A stretch of DNA of 64,000 nucleotides, from positions 4,858,001-4,922,000 of the forward strand of contig OZ038472.1 in NCBI GenBank assembly GCA_964036295.1, read 5' to 3'. How positions within the stretch are numbered: the stretch's first letter is position 1; each line of letters starts with the position of its first letter. The notes beneath the pieces are model-generated. The model was not told the DNA's origin. It saw only the letters and a list, made by a program, of their open reading frames with translations, and ran no database searches. Source of the stretch: Plumapathes pennacea (lineage: Eukaryota > Cnidaria > Anthozoa > Antipatharia > Myriopathidae). The position numbers and the translations under genes are program-made. This document shows positions 45,101 through 52,729 of this stretch, piece after piece.

Positions 45101-46060
45101 ATAATAAACAGTTCCATGTTGTCTGACGCCAGACACGATGCCTCCAAATGCCTCCATCCCAAATCCCAAGAAGTGCTATAAATCTATTGAACAGGTCACT
45201 TTTAAGTGCAACGACGGTTACACGATGAAAGGTTCTGCGACCAAAATGTGCATTTTTCGAGAGTGGTATGGTACTGTGACCTGCATAGGTGAGAAAATGC
45301 AAAAAGCTTGGAAACTAAGAAGTACAGATTGCATTACAATAATATATATCTTAATATATACCGTATACCTCTAAGGTTAACACGTTGTTATGTTTTTTTT
45401 TTTGTTTTTGTTTTTTTTTTTTTTTACGTTGACCAAGTCACTCAGTACGTTTTTTGCGCCTGTTAGCTGAATTGTAAAATATGACGTCGGTTTGAAATAT
45501 TGCCTGCCGGGGAATATAGGATTACAGTCTCATTTCTCCAAGCTGGAGCTCTAACAAGGATATCACATACTGAACTGCGTTTCTTAACTTTACTATATTT
45601 CAAGGATTTTTAGACAAGTTCTCTTCGATAGCAGCTCTCATTGCCATGCACATGTTGGTTTTCTACGCGGTTATTACTGTCGCTGTGGTTTGTGAGTGAA
45701 TGACTGAAGAAACGGCAGAGAACACTTCTGCCACGTGTTTTCCTTAGAACAGTGTCAGCTGTACATCCGTTTGGCGCGCAGTGCAAAGCGCATTCTAATT
45801 ATGAAATCTTTCTTCCGTTTTCCTCTTCTTTAGTGTCTGGGTGCGGGGACCCAGGGATTCCAGTTAATGGTGAGCGCATTGGGGATCAGTTTTTCCCAAA
45901 ACACCAGGTATTCTTCAGTTGTAACAGAGGATACGTTCTGCATGGCTCAGGATCTCGCACCTGCCAAGACGATCGAACGTGGAGTGGGACTCAACCAACA
46001 TGCCACGAGCAGTCAAGGATTCCGTCAGTGAAGTCAGTGAATGTGCCACTTGGGCGATAG
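36170..46060 (+). CDS. Secreted protein of five sushi (CCP) domains and two 8-Cys modules (8 exons)
   Basis: Exons 36170-36245, 40712-40852, 41704-41877, 42625-42810, 43004-43147, 43730-43903, 45112-45288, 45834-46060; 432 residues. Every internal junction is phase 1, so each exon is one shuffled domain. Exon 1 is a signal peptide (LSWLVLVWLVSML). Order: Cys module A, CCP1, CCP2, Cys module B, CCP3, CCP4, CCP5, short basic tail. The CCPs show the usual four Cys and Trp (for example YTCKDGYTLSGNSKRTC, then KWDG...PAC). The modules share C-x(10-11)-C-x3-C-x(5-6)-C-x(5-7)-CLCDG-x-CG-x-SCV and match no family I know. There is no membrane segment. CCP chains usually bind proteins or glycans outside the cell (complement regulators, lectin-type receptors, matrix); which of these applies is not shown. 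A 4.5 kb first intron is packed with transposons. Confidence 0.88.
37289..38386. mobile_element. MITE B (Harbinger-like), nested in A
   Basis: Ends GGCCTGGTTTATACGTCGCA and TGCGACGTATAAACCAGGCC are perfect inverted repeats of 20 bases. TTA is duplicated at 37286-37288 and 38387-38389, and the empty site (AAAGTTACAAAG) is preserved at about 46517 in the other copy of A. Confidence 0.93.
37377..38065. mobile_element. Harbinger deletion derivative C, nested in B, with a transposase remnant
   Basis: Ends AGGTGGTGTTACACGAGACG and CGTCTCGTGTAACATTACCT are inverted with two mismatches; TAA flanks both. Inside, about 37630-37790 encodes a broken N-terminal piece of a HARBI1-type transposase: VWTREWMKRREEKGVYHQLA then RELNVKD, a stop, and after a frame change RYFLMAKNKFDELVGRVAT, which is the usual place and order for that family. 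There is no DDE domain, so it cannot act alone. Confidence 0.85.
39900..40110. repeat. Short tandem repeat (CATAACACTTAACAGTAA) in sushi intron 1
   Basis: The 16-18 base unit recurs about six times, and a larger block ending CCCATCTAGGC(T/C)CTCT is present twice (39900-39965, about 40052-40112). Confidence 0.85.
40491..40616. mobile_element. Foldback MITE, sushi intron 1
   Basis: GCCTCTGTTTCAAAAGGAGG...CTTCTCATGAAAAT on the left is inverted on the right (ATTTTCATGAGAAAGG...GGTTTGAAACAGAGGC). A fragment of a relative may lie at about 4890-4935. Confidence 0.8.
40876..41057 (-). mobile_element. TTTCACTCCCAA-family MITE, inverted, sushi intron 2
   Basis: Ends with AGTTGATCACTCTCAGGAGCGAAAGGGTTAA; inner TGAGAATTGTTAGGTCAATC and TATCAAGTGTCACATTTTCC blocks. 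Confidence 0.7.
42116..42567. mobile_element. Mariner-like MITE (CTCTAAGGCGGACA family) interrupted by a MULE
   Basis: AACTCTCTCTAAGCAGACACC at the left pairs with GGTGTCCGCCTTAGAGAGAGTTGACTGTA at the right. The foldback at 42154-42448 is inserted in it. Confidence 0.8.
42154..42448. mobile_element. Mutator-like foldback MITE (copy 3)
   Basis: TACCCTGGTCCCAGAGGTCC at the left, ACCTCTGGAACAGGGTA at the right. Flanks GTCTAAGGC (42145-42153) and GTCTAGGCG (42449-42457) are a decayed 9-base duplication. The interior has a second pair of AGAGGT/ACCTCT junctions, so it may be a composite. Confidence 0.75.
43169..43343 (-). mobile_element. TTTCACTCCCAA-family MITE, inverted, sushi intron 5
   Basis: From ACAGATTCTCCCAACCTTTT to GTGATCACTTTGGGAGTGAAAGG. 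Starts about 22 bases after the donor of the second Cys-module exon. Confidence 0.8.
44360..44520. repeat. Dispersed repeat, inverted relative at 51415-51545
   Basis: AACAGCTGTTATTGCAGACG at the left and GCAATGACAGCTATTACG at the right form loose inverted ends. The middle (GCATGCTTCGAAAAACAAAA...GAATATTGGAC) is found reversed at 51450-51490. Confidence 0.75.
44690..44935 (+). repeat. Retroelement-type tail repeat (GTCGAAACGTCAGTCAC)
   Basis: CAACCAATAACG / ACCAATCACTTC-rich sequence leading to GAAGATGACTTCCGCTCAGG and TCGAAACGTCAGTCACCAAC. GAAACGTC-type tails recur in dispersed repeats of many animal genomes; I recognise the style, not the exact family. The short open frame over it is not accepted as a gene. 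Confidence 0.5.
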
Positions 46061-46232
46061 AAAAACGCGACTCGATGTTTTGTTGTTTTCAACTTGTTTT
46101 CTCACTTGTGCAGAATTATTGCTGCTGCAAAAATTAATTTTTATTCTTAGATTTTCCTTCTGCACATGTAAACCTGTTACAACTGCTGCTATAGGCGGAT
46201 CTTTGTTCATGCCTTTGCCGTTTAGAGTATTA

Positions 46233-46595
46233 GCGACTTTAAGATACAGGACGCGAGAGGACGACGGCGACGTCGGTGAAACAATAAAACTAATCAAAGA
46301 AGACAAAAGAAGCACGTGAATATCTGAAATTGACATGTTCTCGGGGTCGCCGTGCTCTCGCGTGCGACTTCAAATGCTTCTTTTTTACGTCGTTGTCAGT
46401 ACGTGGACGACAGTTCGATAAAATAACGGCAGTCGTTCTTCTTAGTAGGAAACGATGAAATCAATAGAACCTTGGCAAAAACGGAACAAATTGAGCAACC
46501 TAAGAATACGCAAAGTTACAAAGACATAGGGAAAACAGAGACACTATTTTTTGGTTCTCGCGTTGCCGTCGCCGTCCTAGGTTTCTTAAACTCCC
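46233..46595. mobile_element. MITE A, intact copy, just 3' of the sushi gene
   Basis: 363 bases, GCGACTTTAAGATACAGGAC to AGGTTTCTTAAACTCCC, TA on both sides. Serves as the pre-insertion reference for the nested copy at 37003-38465. AATAAA at 46283-46288 inside it is the first plus-strand polyadenylation hexamer after the sushi stop codon. Confidence 0.9.
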
Positions 46596-46603
46596 TATTG
46601 GCT

Positions 46604-46716
46604 TTTGGTAACAGCTGATTGAACTGTTATAATTTATTCTACATTACTCATACATTTGCTCTTAAATGGTTGAGAGAATAAGTTACATTAAAGAAACTGG
46701 GAATGAAAGTATTAAA
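46604..46716 (+). mobile_element. TTTCACTCCCAA-family MITE fragment
   Basis: GGCTTTTGGTAACAGCTGAT and AATGGTTGAGAGAATAAG blocks, ending GGGAATGAAAGTATT; the left part is missing. Confidence 0.55.
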
Positions 46717-47658
46717 GGCGTTTATATCTGAAAACGGCACTGGCAGCCATACATTCTTGCTAATTTTGAAGTTTCAAAAATGTTTTCTCTCAATAGTACT
46801 CAACCATAAAGAGAGTGGAAGGGTTAAAGAAGTTTCCCACATCAACTTTTAGTTGATTTATCATATTAGCTCTGGGGCGGATCCACGCCGGTTTACACAG
46901 GTTTACAGAAACCGGACAGATTGTTGGATTTCCAATTCTTGCCCTCCAGAAATGGCGTTTTGAAGAACCAAATCTCAATATTCTTCCATTGGGTCCCCGA
47001 GAATATATTTCTATGTGCATCATTTGCTTTAAAATGTAGAGTAAAATAAAGTAAAATTTTTGTAAGTTGTTGTTTATGAGAGACAAATCATCGCTAATAA
47101 ATAACGCATTCTGTTATGAATATAAAGCTGTTTAGATGGCCCACAGAAATACGTTTTTCTGCTGGGCGCTCACCTCATTGTTAACTCAGTTAGCCATGGC
47201 GGCGAACGCTGACCAACAGAAGTGACGTTGAGAGCGTTTTTCCAAGAAACAGACAACAGCAATACCGTGACACTACGTTTGTGTTATATATACACTACAA
47301 TTTTATATTTGCACGTCTGCTGCTTTTTACATTGAGCAAGACGCTGAGTTTTCTTGGATTACGCGAGCATAGGTGACTGTGTCGCGAGAGTGCAAGGGTG
47401 TGAAAAATACAAAAAATGCCAACCTGAAAGAGTAAAATTCAATGGTAAACAAGCAAACAAATAACCAAATAAACATGCATAATAGCAAAGTCACACCCGG
47501 CGCGATTGTATTATTCTACCACAGGAGGCGGGAAAAGCTCTTGTCAACCAGTTGTAGTACCACCTACAACACCCTATATAACACCTTATCACCACTACTA
47601 AAAACTTACAACTACTGACATTGAGACTTCTAACACTGCAATACTAGACAAAACATAT
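46717..47658. other. Spacer without a recognised gene
   Basis: Unassigned AT-rich sequence. I see no splice-bounded coding exon and no RNA gene. Confidence 0.45.
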
Positions 47659-48410
47659 AGAGTGATTTCAATAAACCCGTGAAACAGATACTACACTATT
47701 AGAGACACGTACACACTCCAAGTAGATGTCAGACTATACGGCAATGGACTATGTTTATTTTCCACCGAAAATTCTTCTCAAAAACCCCTACACAAACTCA
47801 CAGTAAACTAGACTCTTGCCCATATGATGTTAGGAAACAATGTGGGCACTTGATTGGCGTGTTGAGCTGTGCGAGAGGAGCCTAGAATTGTCATTTTCCG
47901 CGTAATTTGCAAAACTAATGAGCCTGCATGCACTACTGGCATTTGGTCGGTGAAAGGACAAGAAATTGCCTTGAGATGACGTCAACTCGCATGTTTTTAG
48001 TGACGTTCCGTAGATATGCGTTCAATATATCTGTATCGACGCGGACATTAGCACTCGCTAGCTGTCGGATCGCGGCCACTTCGGATATTCAATTTCCCAA
48101 TATCGCGACATATTGTTTCGAATCAAAGATACTAGTACACCCTCACTAATAAAAACTGTTTCACGGGCTTATTGAAATCACTCTACTACTACTACTACTA
48201 CTGTAGGGGTGCTTCTACCTACTACGACTAAAGTGATTTCAATAAACCCGTGAAACAAATACGCGCTTCAAGTAAATGTCAGACCATACGGCAATAATCG
48301 TATGGGTTTATTTATCACGGAAAATTCTTCTCGAAAAACCCCACCACACTAGTCTGCAGTATAAGACTCTTGCCGGGCCATCTGATGTCAGGAAACAATG
48401 TGGGCACTAC
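47659..48410. mobile_element. Element with AGTGATTTCAATAAACCCGTG ends plus an adjacent partial copy
   Basis: TAGAGTGATTTCAATAAACC at 47659 is inverted at 48185 (GGGCTTATTGAAATCACTCTA). A second copy of the left part starts at about 48229 and runs to about 48410 (shared GTCAG..CATACGGCAAT and TCAGGAAACAATGTGGGCACT). No transposase seen in the 526-base unit. Confidence 0.8.
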
Positions 48411-48447
48411 TACATCTGCTATTACTAGACTACTCCTACTCCCTACT

Positions 48448-48720
48448 GGGGGGGGGGGGGGGGGGGGGGGGGGGTACTCCCATATATGAGCCATATAGGT
48501 ATGTGCCGCCCCAAAGGGTATCATTTTCAGCGTTTTTAGTCTGAAATAGGGTATCGATTTTAACCTTTGGTCTGAAATAGGGTCGGAGATTTTGATATTT
48601 GGTCTGAAATAGGGTCGAAAATCGCACATTTTGGTCTGAAATAGGGTAAGGGTTTTCAGTCCCGGGCGGCACACTCCCACCCAAAATTTTGAGGAGTACC
48701 CCCCCCCCCCCCCCCCCCGG
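48448..48720 (+). mobile_element. 'AGGGTATCA' repeat with long G and C runs
   Basis: About 27 G, then TACTCCCATATATGAGCC, four GGTCTGAAATAGGGT units, and an end GAGGAGTACC followed by about 20 C, so the borders are inverted. CCTACT stands on both outer flanks and may be the target duplication. Confidence 0.8.
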
Positions 48721-49162
48721 GCCTACTCCATTATTACTTCTACTATTGGCCTATATACTGTTACTTCTATACTTACATTGTTGCTACAATAACTATATAC
48801 GTAAATAAATGTTAACTATGTTAACAGCGGATGAGCCAAAGAAAAAATCTGCGCAATGTACGTAAAACGGCAAAAGATGAACAGACCTGTCGTTATGTGT
48901 GTCAGTCCTTGTGGGGATCACTCGCCATCTCTTTTGGATTGGAATCGAGTCCTGAGAAATAGTAAGCATTAGTATATACCACAGAAGTGAATAGTGCTTT
49001 TCGCGCGCTCTTATTGGCTCCTCAATCTCGGAATATCAAGTACTATTCACCTCCCGGCAGCTTCCGGTAAAACAAAATGGCGCGCGAACCCAGTTTTTGC
49101 CCACTTTTGTCGGAAATAAAATAGCTATTTGGGAGTTGGCTATTAAACTTGTGTGGTATAAA

Positions 49163-49269
49163 ACAATTATTCGCCTCAGTGTCGGTGAATAGCGGTGGAT
49201 ATTTACCTCGCCAAAACGGCTCGGTAAATATCCACCGCTATTCACCTCCACTTCGGCGAATAATTGTTA
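49163..49269. mobile_element. Near-perfect hairpin repeat
   Basis: AACAATTATTCGCC...GGTGAATAGCGGTGGATATT and its inverse AATATCCACCGCTATTCACC...GGCGAATAATTGTT around a short CTCGCCAAAACGG loop. GTACTATTCACCTCC about 120 bases upstream suggests a longer decayed element. Confidence 0.82.
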
Positions 49270-49634
49270 ATTATAAAAGGTAAGGAAATTCAGAGAACTT
49301 TACACACTAACGTCAAAGAATGCAGAGAAGTATACTGAGAGAACTATGAAAGGGAATCAAAGAAAAATGAAACAATAAGAAAAAGTAGCGAAAGAATAGA
49401 CGAAAAGAAGGGAGAAAGAAAAAGATATCTGATGTACGACATGGGCAGTTGTCCCAGACTATCTTAATCAAATAGTGTCTAAAATTACATGGTCATTCAT
49501 CGCTGTATGATTAATTATGAACAACTATGAAAGACTACTTGTTAAAATATTTTTCATGCAGAAAAACAAATGAACAGAAATGGCCCGTCTACTGCAAACC
49601 AGTTGAAAGATTATGTGGTTAACTTGAAAATGTT

Positions 49635-49838
49635 TTAAAGTAAAATAATGTTCTCCTTACAACCTTGGTGCAGGGATGTAGCGTACGGTATGGAGAGCTT
49701 GCCATCTGGTCTTTTGCATAATGGGCAGCTGAACCAGCTAAAGATTCTACTTATGCTATCCAGACCATCTTTGCCTAAAATGGAGAGAAGAGTTTTGGTC
49801 TCAACACAAACTAGCCACACACAGAGAGCGTCAGCCAT
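49635..49838 (-). CDS. Small ORF, possible exon or repeat-borne frame
   Basis: 67 codons: MADALCVWLVCVETKTLLSI at the start, then FSWFSCPLCKRPDGK and a late Cys. The ATG follows sequence rich in CCATTTTAAAACG, reading like AAAATGGC-type start contexts. There are no splice partners I can point to and no family match. It could be part of a dispersed repeat. Confidence 0.25.
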   Translation of the reverse strand: MADALCVWLVCVETKTLLSILGKDGLDSISRIFSWFSCPLCKRPDGKLSIPYATSLHQGCKENIILL

Positions 49839-50297
49839 TTTAAAACGCCCGCGTCAACTCCCTCCAAGATGGACACCTTTGAGATCAGTCCAACTGTCCG
49901 TTTTAAAGTGGTGTCCGTCTTAAAAATAGTTCAGTTAGTGTAAATGTCTGAAGAAACGGCAGGAACCGTTCCTACCAGGTGTCCGTTCGTCAAGAGCCCG
50001 GGAATTGGCTGTATTAATGGTCGCCCGGAAACCACACGGAGTTTTTACTAAAATATCTTTTTTACGAGGTTAAAAAAAAGTAACGAAAAATCTCGAGAAA
50101 AAAGTTTATAAACAGTGCCAGGATTTGTTGACCAACAATAAATTGAGGGCGTTTCGTTCTCCCGGTTTAGAGTTTGCTACCAAAAAAAAAAAAAAAAAAA
50201 AGTAAAAACAAAGGTAATGAAAAGTGAGTTAGCCGCTTGCTTTAATTTTTGGTACGTTTCCGTTAATAATGCACAGTGCGCACGCGCACTGAGTGAC

Positions 50298-50515
50298 GCC
50301 CCGTCCACATTAATCCGTTTTTGTTTAAAAGCATAACCTTTTTATGTTTTTGCTGTCCGTCCACACTAAAACGACGAGTCGAAAACGGGGTCTTGATTGG
50401 TCAAAACGGTTCCTAAAATCGGAAGACTTTCGAAAACGGAGACGTTTTCAGATGAAAACGAATTTGTGTGGACGGGCGACTTGCAAAAAGTTCTTTTTGA
50501 AAACGGATTAGTGGG
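50298..50515. mobile_element. Foldback repeat (CCCCGTCCACA family)
   Basis: CGCCCCGTCCACATTAATCC at the left; an inverted TTTGTGTGGACGGGCG and CGGATTAGTGGGTG at the right. Repeated AAACGG blocks in both orientations. Related to the foldback at about 35855-36060. Confidence 0.65.
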
Positions 50516-51153
50516 TGACGTTCAAGTCTTACCTCCGTTTTCTAGTATTTCTGCAACGTTCTTAGGTATACGGCGCAACTTGTCAATCAAGGAGGCTTCG
50601 CGAGTTAACTTATGCTCTTCTTGTGCGTTAATCCTCTCCAAAACAAGCCAGACGACTATCATGAGATTCACTAAAAGCTTCTTGGTCATTCTGAGGAACC
50701 GTTGTAGTTGTGTATCCGCGCGGAAGAAAACTTACAAACTGGAGCAGGTTGTTTACGATTGACTGCGGCACAGATTAATTGCTTCAACAGTTTGCCTGCA
50801 CCGTTCTATTAAGCTAACCGCAAATTTGAGTTAATTAAAAGTTTTAAAAGTTCGCACAAAATTAGCACCACCACAAAAGCAACGTTTCTATTATTGGCTT
50901 TCTTACTTTCATTCTACGTCATAGCGACCAAGTTTGATGAACGTTAACACGTCAGATTCTTTTAAGTGTCTCCAACATGGTCGCGATGTTTTTTGATTCT
51001 GAATCTCAAGGGATGGTTGAAAACCATCAATAGACCTATTATTTTGTTCTTTGTTTCTGCTTGCGATTTTGCACTGTTTAATTTTGCACAGCAAGATGTT
51101 GAAAAGCTTGTCCATCCTTACTCGGTGAGATCTCGGTGATACAGAGAACCATT

Positions 51154-51236
51154 TACCCTGGGTTCGCTCTCGGAAGCTCCGGTGCGGCCGCGTAGGGCTG
51201 GGGGCCGAGCGCGAGATACCTCTGGAACCCAGGGTA
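51154..51236. mobile_element. Mutator-like foldback MITE (copy 4, short)
   Basis: TACCCTGGGTTCGCTCTCGG to ACCTCTGGAACCCAGGGTA, only 83 bases, the right half largely lost. The 9-base duplication AGAACCATT is perfect (51145-51153, 51237-51245), so this insertion is recent or the deletion came with the insertion. Confidence 0.87.
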
Positions 51237-51414
51237 AGAACCATTAGAACTTTGAATTAGAAAACAAAGACAACTTTTCGTAAAGTATATTCGACAAATC
51301 ATTAAAGCCGTGATTTGGAAAATCTAGAGGACAAAGATAATAAGTCACAAATCATAAATCATAATTTTTTGTGGCTCAAAACCGAATGGATAGTTTAGTC
51401 GTGTGATCTCGTAA

Positions 51415-51545
51415 TAACTGTTATTGCAGTTGAGCCTGCAGTCCAATATTCTTTTGTTTTTCGAAGCATGCAAACGAGTCAAAAGGGTCAATACCATGCT
51501 AAAATGATCCTAACGCCTCCGCTGACATCTCCAATAACAGCTATT
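51415..51545. repeat. Dispersed repeat, reverse copy of 44360-44520
   Basis: AATAACTGTTATTGCAGTTG...CCAATAACAGCTATTG; ends loosely inverted, middle shared with the 44 kb copy. Confidence 0.75.
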
Positions 51546-51579
51546 GCCTGGGCATATATTCGTCCCGAGTTCTATTTTT

Positions 51580-52230
51580 CTATAAAATACGTCCAATTAC
51601 AAAGTCCTTAGCACACAGGCAGGCTTCGTCAGAAAGCCACACAGCAGTCATCAAGCAAAACTGTAGCCAGCCAATCAAAGCACCGCACAGAACATCAGTC
51701 ACGTGATGACGACCAAGCACAACACGTGACACGGCAAGACAGACAGACCAAAGATAAACAAGAACCCTGGCGCCGAAACTCGAAAGGAAAACCCCAAACA
51801 AACCGGCCACCATGACAGCCCTGGTCGAGTGGCCAGATGGAAACGAGTAATTATCCACTGAAAGTGTGACAAACATGTCCATCTCGTTGTAAACAGGCCT
51901 CTTTCGACGAACTAGCAACTTTAATGAGGCGACCACGACGAGATCAAGTAAAAGTGCCGCCAGCACGTTGCAGGCGAAGCTTTGATCTCTTCCTGTGCAA
52001 GTAAGAAGAAAGAACACGGCTCCTGCAAGCCACGGGACACCATGGCCGGATACTTCTAGCAGAATTAACACGTTTCTCCATCGGCTCGATCCTTTCGTTG
52101 CGAGAAGTCCCATTTTTCTCGATAATTCCAGGTCAATGCTGTAGATGTAGCTCTTCCAGGAGGAATTATTTCTCTCATCTCTTCGGTGCTTATCTGTGGT
52201 CGCCATCGTCGCCATTGTTTGCCGATTCAA
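51580..52230 (-). CDS. PLPP6: Polyisoprenoid/phosphatidate phosphatase, PAP2 family (PLPP6-like)
   Basis: Single-exon frame of 216 residues. All three PAP2 motifs are present: KLLVRRKRP (about residues 103-111), SFPSGHSTRA (128-137) and SRVVLGRHHVTDV (about 168-180). The segments around them match the PLPP6 pattern: LLEVSGHGVPWL, MDMFVTLSVDNYSFPSGH. Four or five hydrophobic segments place it in a membrane. PLPP6 removes phosphate from presqualene and other polyisoprenyl diphosphates at the ER. It lacks the long N-terminal region of the human protein (about 295 residues). The start is Met1 (52230) or Met6 (52215). PLPP7 is a less likely match, because it lost catalytic residues that are kept here. 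Confidence 0.92.
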   Translation of the reverse strand: MNRQTMATMATTDKHRRDERNNSSWKSYIYSIDLELSRKMGLLATKGSSRWRNVLILLEVSGHGVPWLAGAVFFLLTCTGRDQSFACNVLAALLLDLVVVASLKLLVRRKRPVYNEMDMFVTLSVDNYSFPSGHSTRAVMVAGLFGVFLSSFGARVLVYLWSVCLAVSRVVLGRHHVTDVLCGALIGWLQFCLMTAVWLSDEACLCAKDFVIGRIL

Positions 52231-52729
52231 TCTGAGCCCGCGCTCCGACTGCCGCGAGAAATTACACTAAATCCACTCATGGGGGAGGGGTACAATTCGT
52301 AAAACGGCCCTCTATCATATTAGGGTGTAAAGCCGTCAAAAAAAATTTTTTTTTTCGAAAGAGCTAGTTTCTTTATGTACCCTAAATTTGCTTTATTTTT
52401 CGACATAAACAAACAAAAATTGATGGAAAACGAACTGAGAAAAACCTTCCCTTCCCCCCTTATACTACCTTTGTTACCCTGAGAGGCTACCAAGCCTGAA
52501 GTGAATCTCTTCCTTTCATCACAAAATCTTGTTTGCTTCCTCTTTGGTTGAGGCTTCATTTGCTGTTTCATTTACAAGACACATTGCCTGTTAAAAGGGT
52601 AAACTAAACGTCTACATCATACATTAGCACCTTTGCATTCTAGTCGCCGGCGCAGTGCTTGCCACGTTGAACAGTATGACTTGTCAGGAGTGAAGTGCGA
52701 ATTCTTTGTTTGGAGAGGTGATTGAAAAA
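52231..52729. promoter_or_regulatory. Divergent region between PLPP6 and VAMP4
   Basis: The two start codons are 500 bases apart in opposite directions. There is no TATA box that I can defend. An open frame at 52320-52571 is not accepted (low-complexity Lys and Phe). Confidence 0.4.
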
